DNA of 64,000 nucleotides from an uncultured Ruminococcus sp. (lineage in GTDB: Bacteria; Bacillota; Clostridia; Oscillospirales; Ruminococcaceae), in NCBI GenBank assembly GCA_902776945.1, contig CACYSH010000019.1, positions 1-64,000 of the forward strand, written 5' to 3'. Positions 9,043 to 17,426 of the stretch are shown piece after piece. The position numbers were made by a program, and so were the translations under genes. How positions within the stretch are numbered: the first letter of the stretch is position 1; the number at the start of each line of letters is the position of its first letter. Below the pieces are notes generated by a model. It made no database searches, was not told where the DNA came from, and saw nothing but the letters and a program-made list of their open reading frames with translations.

Positions 9043-10200
9043 ATGATGAGAAAATTTGCGGCTTTTACGCTTGCTTTTGTATTGGCATTGTCGGCTGTTT
9101 CCTGCGGTAAAGATAAGGGCGGGGACAGCGGCTCGAACGCAGAGACCTCCGTGACCTCCGCTGCCGAAAAGACCACGACGAAGAAAAAGTCCTCCGACAG
9201 CGATTCAAAAAAGGAGACCACGGCAAAGACTACCAAGAAAAAGACCAAGACCACAAAAAGCGAGACGGAAAAGAAATCGGAAAAAGAGACAAAAAAGACC
9301 AAAGAAACCAAAAAAACAACCGCCGCCACAAAAAAGACCACAACCGAGGAAATCCCCGACATCGAGGTAACTGAGGACGACACTCTCGGCTGGACTAAGG
9401 AAATAGTGGAAAAGTACGAAAACGCTTCCACATCGGAGGATTTTATAATGAGCCTTACCTTCGAGGAATTTCTGATAGTCGTGAAATCTCCCGAGGAAAC
9501 GGCGCGGCAGCAGTATAACGCATTGCACGGTATAAAGACCCCGCGTGAATCGACCGCTACCGAGACCACGATAGTCACGACAACCACGACATATTCCATA
9601 ACCGTCGTTACGGAGGATCCCGGCGCTCAGATAGATATGACGGTAGACGCAGAGCTGCAAAGCGTTTACGACAAATACGGCGTTGATCTGGATTATCTGC
9701 TGTCGATAACCGGGCTTACAAAGGAAGAATTTTTCTACGTCTGGAACGTGCAGAAGGACAACACGTTCAGAAAAAATATACTGAATCAGCTTTACGGATA
9801 TAACTACTTTGACAGCGGCAGCACCGATCACCCCGCAGTCGCAGATAAGCTGGATATTAAGCTCATAAGAGCCTACTGGGATAATTTCGGAAGGCTTCAC
9901 ATGATATGCAGCATAAACAACGGATTCAGCGGTTTAGCATATAATATTGAGGTGCCGAATATCGAGGTCATCGACAAATTCAACCGCGTTATTGCAAAGA
10001 AAAATTTCGGCATGATAACCCCGTATGCGGAGTTAAACAATTCCTCAGATGCCGGAGAGATCGTCGGTATAGGCAGCAATCAGCCCGTGCTGCATGAATT
10101 TATTTTTGAATCGGGACAGGTATCAAAGCCCTACGCGGACATAAGACCAAGTTCCGGCATTAAGATAAACTGCCGGCTCAAGAGCGAAACGCTTAAATGA
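9043..10200 (+). CDS. Lys/Thr-rich lipoprotein of unknown function
   Basis: A 385-residue exported protein. Residues 1-20 form a signal peptide ending in LSAVS-Cys21, a lipobox, so it should be anchored to the outer face of the membrane. Residues 22-105 are a low-complexity linker of Lys, Thr and Ser, probably a flexible spacer through the cell wall. A short acidic segment, a second Thr-rich linker near residues 175-200, and a folded C-terminal domain (about 205-385) follow. AAAGGAG precedes the ATG. I do not recognise the C-terminal domain. Convergent in time with the htrA gene downstream, but separated from it by 520 bp of repeats. Confidence 0.85.
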   Translation: MMRKFAAFTLAFVLALSAVSCGKDKGGDSGSNAETSVTSAAEKTTTKKKSSDSDSKKETTAKTTKKKTKTTKSETEKKSEKETKKTKETKKTTAATKKTTTEEIPDIEVTEDDTLGWTKEIVEKYENASTSEDFIMSLTFEEFLIVVKSPEETARQQYNALHGIKTPRESTATETTIVTTTTTYSITVVTEDPGAQIDMTVDAELQSVYDKYGVDLDYLLSITGLTKEEFFYVWNVQKDNTFRKNILNQLYGYNYFDSGSTDHPAVADKLDIKLIRAYWDNFGRLHMICSINNGFSGLAYNIEVPNIEVIDKFNRVIAKKNFGMITPYAELNNSSDAGEIVGIGSNQPVLHEFIFESGQVSKPYADIRPSSGIKINCRLKSETLK

Positions 10201-10723
10201 CAGAATATCCCGTAATCGATCTATAAATGCTGTAAAATCGCGGTTTTGCGGGGCGTTCACGGACACGCATTGCACGCCCCTACATAATACCACGAAAATC
10301 AATGTAGGGCGGGGGCTTGCCCTCGCCGTTTCTACCCACCCAAACGTTTGTGTATGTATTGTAGCTTGCCCGTGGATTGACTCCTTGCTATTTCTCACGA
10401 TACTTGAACCGCTCAGTCCCCTTGCACGAACTTGTTCGTGCCAACCCCTTCCCAAGACTTTTGGTTTGCCCTCACTTTGCGAGTTTTGTGCATTTCGACT
10501 AAACCGCTTATTTATTAATATCCGTTTCGGATAAAGTACAGATTTTCAGACCAAAAATAAAAAATTATCATTAGATTATCACAATAAAACGTATAATATA
10601 TAATACACGACAAAAACAGCGATACTGTGACTTTTTTGGGACGATCGGTATCGGCTGACAGTCTGGAATCGCAAAGACTTGGAACCTTTTGATTTTCCGA
10701 AATTTTCGGAGGGATATTTCCGG
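10201..10723. repeat. Intergenic repeat block before htrA
   Basis: No gene is seen. At 10222-10340 lies an R3 composite that starts ATGCTGTAAAATCGCGG and ends in TGTAGGGCGGGGGCTTGCC; a homologous copy stands at 34192-34320. A reversed R1 copy with the ACGAACTTGTTCGTG hairpin is at 10412-10470. A TIR-like end (TTTTGTGCATTT then TTATTTATT) is at 10487-10520. Two overlapping TATAAT-like hexamers near 10590-10605 may be the htrA promoter, but no good -35 is visible. Confidence 0.6.
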
Positions 10724-12247
10724 ATGGATGAATTTATCAGAAACGACCGCGGCAGCCGTCGTCCCGAAGGCAATCGCAGCGTAAAAAACGCCGGAAAACG
10801 GCAGTTTGCGGAAGGATACGGCAGAAACAGCAGGAACTATGAGGAACGCGATGATGCGTATTCCGGCGAGGGAAACCGCGGTGAATACTGCTACGAGCCG
10901 CCCGTAAAAAGCTCCTCCGGGAAAAAGGGCTTTAATGCGGCGCTTATAGTATTGTGCGTCTGCGCGATAGCTATAAGCTCGGTGGTCGGCGTTTCTTTGC
11001 TTAAAGACACTATCGGCGACGGAGACAGCGGCGGCAACGAAAGCTCGCCCATAACTGGGGGAGAGGTAACTGCTTCGGCGGAAACAGTGCAGAAAACGAC
11101 CGGAGAACAAAGCCAGGTCTCGGAGACTATCACCGACACGGGCGCGGCAGAGCTGCCGACTATCATAAGTCAGTCCTCGCCGCCCGACGCTAAGACAATA
11201 CCCGAGATAGTCAAGGAAATGTCTCCCTCTGTGGTGGGAATATCCTGCATGGTCGGCAATACGCCGGTATCGGGAACGGGGATAATAATGTCCTCCGACG
11301 GATATATAATAACAAACGCTCACGTTGTTGCGGGAGCCTCCGTTATTTCGGTGGTATTTACCGACGAGACCGAAAATGAGCCTGACGCGGGAGCGCGTGA
11401 CGATTCCTCAAAGAGCATTACCGAGAGGATCCTTGAACAGCAGGGCGATGCCGATAATACAAATGTCGTGAACGCCGAAAGAATAGGCATCGACGAGCAG
11501 ACTGATTTAGCGGTGCTTAAAGTCGATAAAAAAGGGCTTACCGAAGCGAAATTCGGTTCCTCGAACGATGTTCAGGTAGGCGAGCTGGCAATAGTTATAG
11601 GCAATCCGTTGGGTTTCGAGCTTTCGAACACCGTTACGGTGGGGATAATCTCCGCGACAAACCGTCATCTGACCGTCAAGGACAGGACGATGAATCTTAT
11701 ACAGACCGACGCTTCAATTAACAAGGGCAATTCGGGCGGGCCTCTTATAAACGCCTACGGGCGGGTCATCGGGATAACCTCCGCTAAGGTGAATCCCGAT
11801 TACAACGTTGAGGGGCTCGGCTTTGCGATACCCATTGACGAGGCAAAAATAGTTATAGACGATCTTATCCATTACGGCTATGTAAAGGGCAGACCGACTC
11901 TCGGCATTGAGGGCAAGAACATTGACGCGGTAAATGCCAGCTACTATGATATTCCGCAGGGATTTATCGTAACAAAGCTCGAAACAGGCAGCGCCGCCGA
12001 AAAAGCAGGCATTATGAAAGGCGACATTATCTGCGGCATCGAGGGCATCACCATAAAGACGATAGAGGAATTTAACAAGATCAAGGAAAATTACAAGGCG
12101 GGCGACGCTGTTACAGTCTCTGTTTTCAGGGAGAGCGACCCGACAAGATACAGGGAATTTCAGGTAACGCTTGACGAGGTGCTGAATAAAGACACGACCT
12201 CTCCTGCGACCACCTATCAGGAATATATTTTCGGACAAGTTCCCTGA
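10724..12247 (+). CDS. htrA: Membrane-anchored HtrA/DegP-type serine protease
   Basis: Envelope quality-control protease: cytoplasmic N-terminal 68 residues, one transmembrane segment (about 70-90), a Ser/Thr-rich linker, a trypsin-like domain (about 155-380) and a PDZ domain (about 392-490). The catalytic triad is visible: His200 in TNAHVVAG, Asp261 in QTDLAVLK and Ser337 in NKGNSGGPL. The chosen ATG has GGAGGG ten bases upstream. The N-terminal segment is charged and tyrosine-rich. The 507 residues are usual for Firmicute HtrA. It is transcribed alone and ends at a strong terminator. Confidence 0.95.
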   Translation: MDEFIRNDRGSRRPEGNRSVKNAGKRQFAEGYGRNSRNYEERDDAYSGEGNRGEYCYEPPVKSSSGKKGFNAALIVLCVCAIAISSVVGVSLLKDTIGDGDSGGNESSPITGGEVTASAETVQKTTGEQSQVSETITDTGAAELPTIISQSSPPDAKTIPEIVKEMSPSVVGISCMVGNTPVSGTGIIMSSDGYIITNAHVVAGASVISVVFTDETENEPDAGARDDSSKSITERILEQQGDADNTNVVNAERIGIDEQTDLAVLKVDKKGLTEAKFGSSNDVQVGELAIVIGNPLGFELSNTVTVGIISATNRHLTVKDRTMNLIQTDASINKGNSGGPLINAYGRVIGITSAKVNPDYNVEGLGFAIPIDEAKIVIDDLIHYGYVKGRPTLGIEGKNIDAVNASYYDIPQGFIVTKLETGSAAEKAGIMKGDIICGIEGITIKTIEEFNKIKENYKAGDAVTVSVFRESDPTRYREFQVTLDEVLNKDTTSPATTYQEYIFGQVP

Positions 12248-12294
12248 TGAATCAGCTTTCTTCTTATATTTTTTCATATTCTTTTACTTCATGC

Positions 12295-12331
12295 AAAACG
12301 CCGCAGGGATCGGGTATCTCTGCGGCGTTTT
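12295..12331 (+). terminator. Intrinsic terminator of htrA
   Basis: AAAACGCCGCAG pairs with CTGCGGCGTTTT, 47 bp after the htrA stop. The A-run and T-run ends make it bidirectional in principle. Confidence 0.85.
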
Positions 12332-12511
12332 GCCCTCTACGCGGGGAGCGTGTCCGCGTAGCGCTCGTTCCACTCGCTTGATTTGCGATATGCTTTCACT
12401 TTGCGCCCGCGGTAGTTTCAATTTTTTATTTTTTGATTTGTTACTATAAATGTGTGGGCGAGCTTACATGAACTTGTTCATGTGCGCTGAACCCCTTGTC
12501 TGTCTCGCCAG

Positions 12512-13237
12512 TTAAATATTCCCCGTAAGATACATGATTATCGCCGCCGCCGCAAGCGGAGCGGTCTCGCAGCGCATTATCCTTGTTCCGAGCGTTGCGG
12601 GCGTAAATCCGCATTCGCGCAGAAATTCCGCCTCACCGTCGGAAAAACCGCCCTCGCTGCCGATAAGCAATCCAATGTCCGTACCCGCCGAAAGCCCCAG
12701 CGCCCCGAGCTTCGCGCCGCCCTTCTCATAGCACCAGACCGCGCTGTCATAGCTCTTGCAGGCGGCGGCGGCTTCGCGCAGACTGACCGTTCCGTAAACG
12801 GCGGGGATCGCGCCGCGCCCCGACTGCTTCGCGGCTTCAAGCGCAATGCGGTTGTAGCGGTTCAGCTTTTTGGAAAAGCTCTTCTCGTCCGGGCGGGAAA
12901 TACAGCGCTCGGTCAGCATGAACGTTATGTCGGCGACACCCAGCTCGACCGCCTTCTGCACGATTATCTCGGCTTTTTCGCCCTTCGGCACCGCCTGAAA
13001 CAGATGCAGGCGAATGTCCGGTTCGGCGGCGCAGGGGCAGCTCGAAATTATACGGCATTCAACCTCGTCGGGCGTAATGCTTTCCAGCTCGCAAAGATAA
13101 TCGGTGCCCTCGCGGCAGAGCGTGACCTGCTCGCCCTTTCTCATGCGCAGACTCAGCGCGATGTGCTGCGCGTCGGAGCCGGTAATTATCCCCAAACCCG
13201 CCGCCGCGTCAATGTTATCGGTAAAAAATCTCGGCAT
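12512..13237 (-). CDS. rsmE: 16S rRNA (uracil-1498-N3)-methyltransferase
   Basis: SPOUT-class enzyme that methylates U1498 in the decoding centre of 16S rRNA using SAM. The 241 residues show the N-terminal PUA-like part (SDAQHIALSLRMRKGEQV) and the knotted C-terminal SAM pocket GLLIGSEGGFSDGEAEF and LGTRIMRCETAPLAA. A GGAGG lies ahead of the ATG. Neighbours are unrelated; in many Firmicutes it follows prmA, which is not here. Confidence 0.96.
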   Translation of the reverse strand: MPRFFTDNIDAAAGLGIITGSDAQHIALSLRMRKGEQVTLCREGTDYLCELESITPDEVECRIISSCPCAAEPDIRLHLFQAVPKGEKAEIIVQKAVELGVADITFMLTERCISRPDEKSFSKKLNRYNRIALEAAKQSGRGAIPAVYGTVSLREAAAACKSYDSAVWCYEKGGAKLGALGLSAGTDIGLLIGSEGGFSDGEAEFLRECGFTPATLGTRIMRCETAPLAAAAIIMYLTGNI

Positions 13238-13271
13238 TTTTCAAGCCTCCGTTTTGGTTTCTATTGTTTAA

Positions 13272-13547
13272 TCATCGTCCCGCTCCGTCTGAAAAGCCAG
13301 AAGCAGCAGAACGATAAACAGGTTTTCTTTTTGATATTATGGCCGTAATTATAAACAGCACTGTTGAAACCAGCATCATACATATAGCAAAATTGTTGTG
13401 CCGGTCGATAGAGCGGGCGGGCGGCGCTGAAAAAATTATACGGAAAAACGCCGTTCCGAAAAAATCGGTCAAAATCACCGCGTAAAGTATTTTTTTGATA
13501 AGCGGCATTTTTGTTTTTGCGACATAATATGAAAGCATAACAACCAT
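13272..13547 (-). CDS. Small hypothetical membrane protein (weak)
   Basis: A possible 91-residue protein with two hydrophobic segments (VVMLSYYVA and ICMMLVSTVLFIITAII). It ends 34 bp before rsmE would begin if read through, and no convincing ribosome site is seen at this ATG; the frame stays open upstream into repeat DNA. The hydrophobic pattern and Lys/Arg borders make it plausible, but it could be a decayed gene or a chance frame. Confidence 0.35.
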   Translation of the reverse strand: MVVMLSYYVAKTKMPLIKKILYAVILTDFFGTAFFRIIFSAPPARSIDRHNNFAICMMLVSTVLFIITAIISKRKPVYRSAASGFSDGAGR

Positions 13548-14163
13548 AATGACTGCCGCGCAGAACCGCGATTTTACAGCATTTTTAATTAAGTTAGTGC
13601 GTATGGGGCTTGCCCCCGCCGCTTGCGCCGCAAATCTTAACGGTTTCACAATGCAAATATTGTAGGGGCGAGCATCGCTCGCCCGTGAATTGCCCCATTT
13701 ACCGTGATTTTTTCCCGACCTCGCTCAATTCTGCGTATTTTCGGGGCTTTTGCTTATTTGTCGGCTTTGCATTTGTTGCGCCTGCGGCGCAAATGGGGCG
13801 CTGCCCCATACCCCGCTTAGGTGGCTCCGCCCCCTAAGAACCCCCGCAAGGGGGCAGAGCCCCCTTGACCCCATTTTTGCCCTTGTTTTGCGTTTTTTGT
13901 GCATTTTGCCAAACACTCATTCACAGTCTTAAATAAGTAAATTTAACAAATGATGTATTTTAGTGTAATATTTTGATATGTAATAGTTTTCTCACACTTT
14001 TCATCAATGGTGCCAAAAATCTTCACGAATATTTCACAGTCCGGGGGTATACTCTTACTATCGGATAAAGGAATATCCGCAGCAAAGATATGTCGGCTTT
14101 TTACCCCAAGCCTTCATATATACAGCCCGACAGAACATCTGTCGGCTTCTCCCCTATAATTTT
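13548..14163. repeat. Repeat-rich intergenic block
   Basis: No gene is supported. A reversed copy of the ATGCTGTAAAATCGCGG unit is at 13563-13585, an R3 hairpin TGTAGGGGCGAGCATCGCTCGCCC at 13661-13684, and a GC-rich palindromic stretch at 13780-13880 (CGCCTGCGGCGCAAATGGGGC, GGGGCTCTGCCCCC-type stems). A TIR-like end lies at 13895-13925. From 13940 on the DNA is AT-rich and unremarkable. Confidence 0.6.
14127..14145 (-). terminator. Hairpin after the flavin reductase gene
   Basis: CCGACAG and CTGTCGG pair over a 5-nt loop 18 bp past the stop codon. There is no clear U-run, so termination is uncertain. Confidence 0.35.
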
Positions 14164-14799
14164 TTATTTTTGCTCCCGCCGTCTGACGGGAGTTTTCTTT
14201 TTGCGCACCGAATAGCCGAACGTCCCGAGCTGCTTCCCGAGCGAAAAATACGCTCCGTGAGCGTAGGCAAGCAGACCCGCCTTTTCGAGAGCCAGTCTGC
14301 CTTTATCGTCAAGCAGCTCCTTAGCCGCGCCCACGCCAACAATATCTGCAATGAACATATCGTGCGAACCGAGCGGTACGATCTCGCGCACCCTGCACTC
14401 GACGCTCACGGGACATTCGGCGATCATCGGGGCGGCGACATTAAAAGCAGGCACGGCTGTAAGCCCCGTCAGCGCGAATTTGTCGGTATCCCTGCCGCTT
14501 TTCACGCCGCAGAGATCGACGGCGCGGACAAGGCTGTCTGTCGGCAGATTAATCACGAACTCCCGCGACTTCTTTATTATGTCATAGGAAAAGCGTTCGG
14601 GGCGCACCGAGATATAGGTAACGGGCGGCTTTGTACACAGCACGCCCGTCCATGCTACGGTGAGAACGTTCGGCTTTTCGGCGGTGCCGCAGCTGACGAG
14701 CGCGGGCGGCAGCGGAGCCGTTATCACGCTGCCCTTCCAGCTCTCCTTTTCGAATGTCTTGTTTTTTTGCGGTTTCTGCGGTTTCTTATTGCCTGCCAT
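14164..14799 (-). CDS. Flavin reductase-like (FMN-binding split barrel) protein
   Basis: A 211-residue protein of the flavin reductase-like domain family, expected to bind FMN and reduce it or pass electrons to a partner. Residues 20-75 (GSVITAPLPPALVSCGT, NVLTVAWTGVLCTKPPVTYISVRPERFSYDII) fit the FMN-binding split-barrel start, and REFVINLP plus the late CPVSVECRV strand follow the family order. It has Lys-rich ends. It is the last gene of a four-gene run (16113 to 14164), directly abutting the gene before it. The electron partner is unknown. Confidence 0.85.
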   Translation of the reverse strand: MAGNKKPQKPQKNKTFEKESWKGSVITAPLPPALVSCGTAEKPNVLTVAWTGVLCTKPPVTYISVRPERFSYDIIKKSREFVINLPTDSLVRAVDLCGVKSGRDTDKFALTGLTAVPAFNVAAPMIAECPVSVECRVREIVPLGSHDMFIADIVGVGAAKELLDDKGRLALEKAGLLAYAHGAYFSLGKQLGTFGYSVRKKKTPVRRREQK

Positions 14800-15144
14800 T
14801 TAAAGATCCTCTTTTCCGAGCTTTTCGCTGATACGGTCGTAATAGCGATAGAGCTTCTGTGTGTTGTTTTCGAGAAAATAATAATGCTTGATATAGGGGA
14901 TAAGCAGACCCAAAAACAACAGCGCCAGCGGCACAAGTATCAATTTTTCGGTCAGCACGATTATCAGAAAGCACGCCACCGTGACGAGCGCGAAAAGTAT
15001 CATCACGAACAGATGCACAAAGCGCTCGTGCTGAAAGTAGCGGGTTTTTTCCTTGTGTATCTTCATAAGCCGCGCAAGGTCGGTGTTTTCGTCGGCGAGG
15101 GCAGCGTCAAGGAACGCTATATAATCAAGGAAATATTGTGTCAT
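14800..15144 (-). CDS. Small membrane protein of unknown function
   Basis: A 114-residue protein with two adjacent hydrophobic helices (about residues 43-63 and 66-85) between charged ends, so a hairpin membrane protein with both ends probably in the cytoplasm. It abuts the flavin reductase-like gene with no gap and follows a 121-residue gene at 18 bp, so all are probably cotranscribed and translationally coupled. I recognise no family. Confidence 0.7.
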   Translation of the reverse strand: MTQYFLDYIAFLDAALADENTDLARLMKIHKEKTRYFQHERFVHLFVMILFALVTVACFLIIVLTEKLILVPLALLFLGLLIPYIKHYYFLENNTQKLYRYYDRISEKLGKEDL

Positions 15145-15162
15145 TCAGCCGTCACCTGCCGT

Positions 15163-15528
15163 TTATTCCGGTTTGAATTGTAATCCGTTTTCAATTTCGA
15201 GCTTTTCGAGCGTTTCGTCTTCGAACGTGCGTTCGCTGTCGATCTTTATTTGCTGGGCTACGGTGGAATCAAGCAGTCCGTCCAGCATTTTGTAAAAGCG
15301 CTTAGTACGCTTGATGAAGCCGCGAGCCTTTGCGGGGTTTTTGGCGCGTTTTTTCGATTCGTCAAATATCATGGCAAGCCCCGCCGCGATACCGAGACCC
15401 ATGAGCGTTTTTTCGGCGTTTCCCGATACCTGATAGGCGAAAGTGGCTTTTTTAGGCTCGTCCTTTTTGGCTTCGGCGCGGAGCTTCTTTATTTTCTTTA
15501 CTATCTCGTTTATCTTTGCTTTGTCCAT
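15163..15528 (-). CDS. Hypothetical Lys-rich protein
   Basis: A 121-residue basic protein. The first 28 residues are very Lys/Glu-rich and helical; a short moderately hydrophobic stretch (LMGLGIAAGLAMIF, about residues 42-55) is followed by another Lys/Arg-rich region and an acidic tail. It lies 24 bp after the DUF4236 gene and 18 bp before the small membrane protein. No family recognised; a nucleic-acid or membrane-surface role cannot be told apart from sequence. Confidence 0.65.
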   Translation of the reverse strand: MDKAKINEIVKKIKKLRAEAKKDEPKKATFAYQVSGNAEKTLMGLGIAAGLAMIFDESKKRAKNPAKARGFIKRTKRFYKMLDGLLDSTVAQQIKIDSERTFEDETLEKLEIENGLQFKPE

Positions 15529-15552
15529 AATAGCTTTGTTCCTTCTTGAATA

Positions 15553-16113
15553 TCAATCCTCGGTGACTTTTTTAGCCTTGCCGGTAGAGAACGGATTCGA
15601 GGGCGTTTCGGCGGCAGGCTCGGGAGCGGCTTTTGCAGGAGCGGGCTTTTTGGCGGTTGTCTTGGCGGTCGCAGTTTTGACCGATGTTGACTTAGCCGAA
15701 GCTGTTTTGGAGGAAGACGTTTTCGCCGTCGTTGACTTAGCCGAAGCCGTTTTGGAGGAAGACGTTTTCGCCGTAGTTGACTTAGCCGAAGCCGTTTTGG
15801 AGGAAGACGTTTTCGCCGTCGTTGACTTAGCCGAAGCAGTTTTGGAAGAAGAAGTTTTCGCCGCAGTTTTCCCGGCTGACGGTTTCTTTTCTTTTTCCTC
15901 GTCCTTCTTGCCGGGGATAATGTCGCTTATCTTCTTTGAAGCAGAGTAGGAAAGCCCGGTGCCGGGAATGCTCACGGTGCCTGTCGCTTTTCCCGTCGTG
16001 CTGAGTGTACCGCGCACGCCCTTTCTTCCGACCGACACGCTGGCGCTCTTCTTGCCGACCGTCACTCTTACGCCGTTGCCCAGACTGAATGATTTTCTGA
16101 AATTAAATCCCAT
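15553..16113 (-). CDS. DUF4236 domain protein with tandem 15-residue repeats
   Basis: A 186-residue protein. The first 60 residues (MGFNFRKSFSLGNGVRVTVG, then GRKGVRGTLSTTG and TGTVSIPGTGLSYS) match the DUF4236 domain, a small beta domain of unknown role often found at the N-terminus of bacterial proteins. A Lys/Glu linker follows, then four copies of a 15-residue Ser/Thr/Lys/Ala unit (SSSKTASAKSTTAKT type) and a Lys/Ala/Pro tail. A cluster of A-rich sequence lies upstream. It heads a four-gene operon ending in the flavin reductase-like gene. Confidence 0.75.
   Translation of the reverse strand: MGFNFRKSFSLGNGVRVTVGKKSASVSVGRKGVRGTLSTTGKATGTVSIPGTGLSYSASKKISDIIPGKKDEEKEKKPSAGKTAAKTSSSKTASAKSTTAKTSSSKTASAKSTTAKTSSSKTASAKSTTAKTSSSKTASAKSTSVKTATAKTTAKKPAPAKAAPEPAAETPSNPFSTGKAKKVTED
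15689..15868 (-). repeat. Four tandem 45-bp repeats inside the DUF4236 gene
   Basis: Units begin at 15689, 15734, 15779 and 15824. The first three are almost identical at DNA level; the fourth is more diverged. The period is a multiple of three, so copy number can change without a frameshift. Confidence 0.9.
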
Positions 16114-16153
16114 GATATGACCCTCCTTAAAAAAATTATTGGTTATTATATAC

Positions 16154-16240
16154 TATAAATGAGCAATGCCGTCAATTTGTACAAAACTTGACTATCGCAA
16201 GGCTTGTAGGGCGGGGGCTTGCCCCCGCCGCCCTCATTAA
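16154..16240. repeat. TATAAATGAGC end plus R3 hairpin
   Basis: The left 55 bp closely match the left end of the 3490-3685 element (TATAAATGAGC, GTCAATTTG, ACAAAAC). A TGTAGGGCGGGGGCTTGCCCCCGCC hairpin follows at 16205-16230. No right end is seen, so this looks like a truncated element. Confidence 0.55.
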
Positions 16241-16254
16241 AAGGCTTTGCAAAC

Positions 16255-16443
16255 AGTTAATAGTGAATAGTTAATAGTGAATAGTTATGGTATCGCCTTC
16301 GGCGATGTATTATGCGGACGCAAGCGCCGCAAAAAAGTATTCGCTGCTAAACTGCGATTTATAAAATGCGGAGCGTAGCGTCCGCAATATCGTCCGCGAA
16401 GCGGACACCTTAACTATTCACTATTCACTGTTAACTATTAACT
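16255..16443. mobile_element. MITE with about 33-bp terminal inverted repeats
   Basis: Left end AGTTAATAGTGAATAGTTAA, right end the near-complement TTAACTATTAACT preceded by TATTCACTATTCACTG. The inverted ends extend about 33 bp with few mismatches. The 120-bp interior holds several small GC-rich hairpins (ATCGCCTTCGGCGAT; GCGGACGCAAGCGCCGC; GCGGAGCGTAGCGTCCGC) and no gene. The right end supplies the AG of the stop codon of the acetyltransferase beside it. Confidence 0.75.
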
Positions 16444-16966
16444 AAATATACAGCTCATAGAGATATTCGCGGCGTTCCTCGTCGGGATCGGCGCGGTTTT
16501 TCCTGCCGCCGTATTCCCCTGTGAGCTTCATGCCGAGCTTTTCCATAACTCTTTGCGAGGGGGCGTTTTCCGTGTCGCACTGGGCGATGAAATGTCTTAT
16601 CCCGAGCGCGTTCGCGGCATAATCTATCATAGCCTTAGCCGCTTCGGGCGCGTAGCCGTTGCCGAAAAAGCGCTTGTTGATCGTCCAGCCGAGTTCAGCC
16701 TTAGTTTGCCCGTACATTATCCACAGACTTATCCCGCCGATGTGTCTTTCCCCGCAAAATACCGCCATTTCGTAGTATTCGGGCTTTTCCTTGAGAAATT
16801 CCCTCTCCGCGTCCATGATATACGCGAGCGTTTCTTCCTCGTTATCCTTCGGCAGAAACACCATTAGCCGCGTATTTTCGGGGTCTCCGGCGTATTCGTG
16901 CGTGGTGGCGAGATACTCCCGGCACATCGGTTTAAGGGTGAGCCGTTCGGTTTTTATTTCCTGCAT
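16442..16966 (-). CDS. GNAT-family N-acetyltransferase (RimJ/RimL type)
   Basis: A 174-residue acetyl-CoA dependent acetyltransferase of the Acetyltransf_3 group, which acts on protein N-termini or small molecules. Visible family features are the opening IKTERLTLKPM, GWTINKRFFGNGYAPEAAKAMIDYA (acetyl-CoA loop) and FIAQCDTENAPSQRVMEKLGM. The stop codon is built partly from the inverted repeat of an adjacent MITE, so the original C-terminus may have been altered. Substrate unknown. Confidence 0.88.
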   Translation of the reverse strand: MQEIKTERLTLKPMCREYLATTHEYAGDPENTRLMVFLPKDNEEETLAYIMDAEREFLKEKPEYYEMAVFCGERHIGGISLWIMYGQTKAELGWTINKRFFGNGYAPEAAKAMIDYAANALGIRHFIAQCDTENAPSQRVMEKLGMKLTGEYGGRKNRADPDEERREYLYELYI

Positions 16967-17002
16967 TGGTTTTTCCTCTGTTTGTACAATTGCTATTGCC
17001 TG

Positions 17003-17299
17003 TTAGTCGAGAGATTTTTTTAGATAATCCTCTATATTATGTGTCTTCCAAAAGTCATCTAAAAGGCGAATATCAATCGGTGTTGAATTGTCAAAGGCTT
17101 CCATGTTGACAACATAGCTTGTCTTGCCAATAGAACCATCATTTTTTTTAACTGTCCAATATCCTCCACCAACCGGAACTCCTATCATTTCTGGTGTACA
17201 AAAACCAAACGCAAAAAAATCTTTCGTATCGTAGCATTCGGTTAAAACTTTATTTCCATTTTTCTTTTTTATGATAGAATACGCTTCATAAACTGTCAT
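17003..17299 (-). CDS. Hypothetical protein, AT-rich
   Basis: A 98-residue soluble protein (MTVYEAYSIIKKKNGNKVLT start) with a Gly-rich PVGGGYWTVKK turn in the middle and an acidic helical end. Base composition is clearly more AT-rich than the genes around it, suggesting recent acquisition. The general look, small size and single-gene setting recall immunity-type proteins, but no family is recognised. Confidence 0.65.
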   Translation of the reverse strand: MTVYEAYSIIKKKNGNKVLTECYDTKDFFAFGFCTPEMIGVPVGGGYWTVKKNDGSIGKTSYVVNMEAFDNSTPIDIRLLDDFWKTHNIEDYLKKSLD

Positions 17300-17344
17300 A
17301 AGCCTACTTCCCTATTTTTGATTGCTTTAATTTTCAGACATTTC

Positions 17345-17410
17345 ATTTATTGTAGGGCGGCTGCACGAACTTGTTCGTGCAGCCCCCCTTCCTAAGACTT
17401 TTGGTTTTTG
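17345..17410 (-). repeat. R3/R1 repeat fragment
   Basis: TGTAGGGCGGC with a GCACGAACTTGTTCGTGC hairpin, then the complement of the R1 core (CCTAAGACTTTTGGTTT). It lies just 17 bp past the stop of the DUF5711-like gene, as R1 copies do elsewhere. Confidence 0.75.
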
Positions 17411-17426
17411 CCGCCGACAGCTTTTT

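Noticed and set aside
15689..15868. Regular 45-bp repeats as a CRISPR array
   Set aside because: There are no spacers; the units are contiguous, in frame and part of a coding sequence.
16717..16725. A perfect DnaA box, TTATCCACA
   Set aside because: Single copy in a coding sequence. No cluster, no AT-rich unwinding region, and no dnaA or dnaN, so oriC is not claimed even though gyrase, parAB and mnmG-rsmG suggest it is near.
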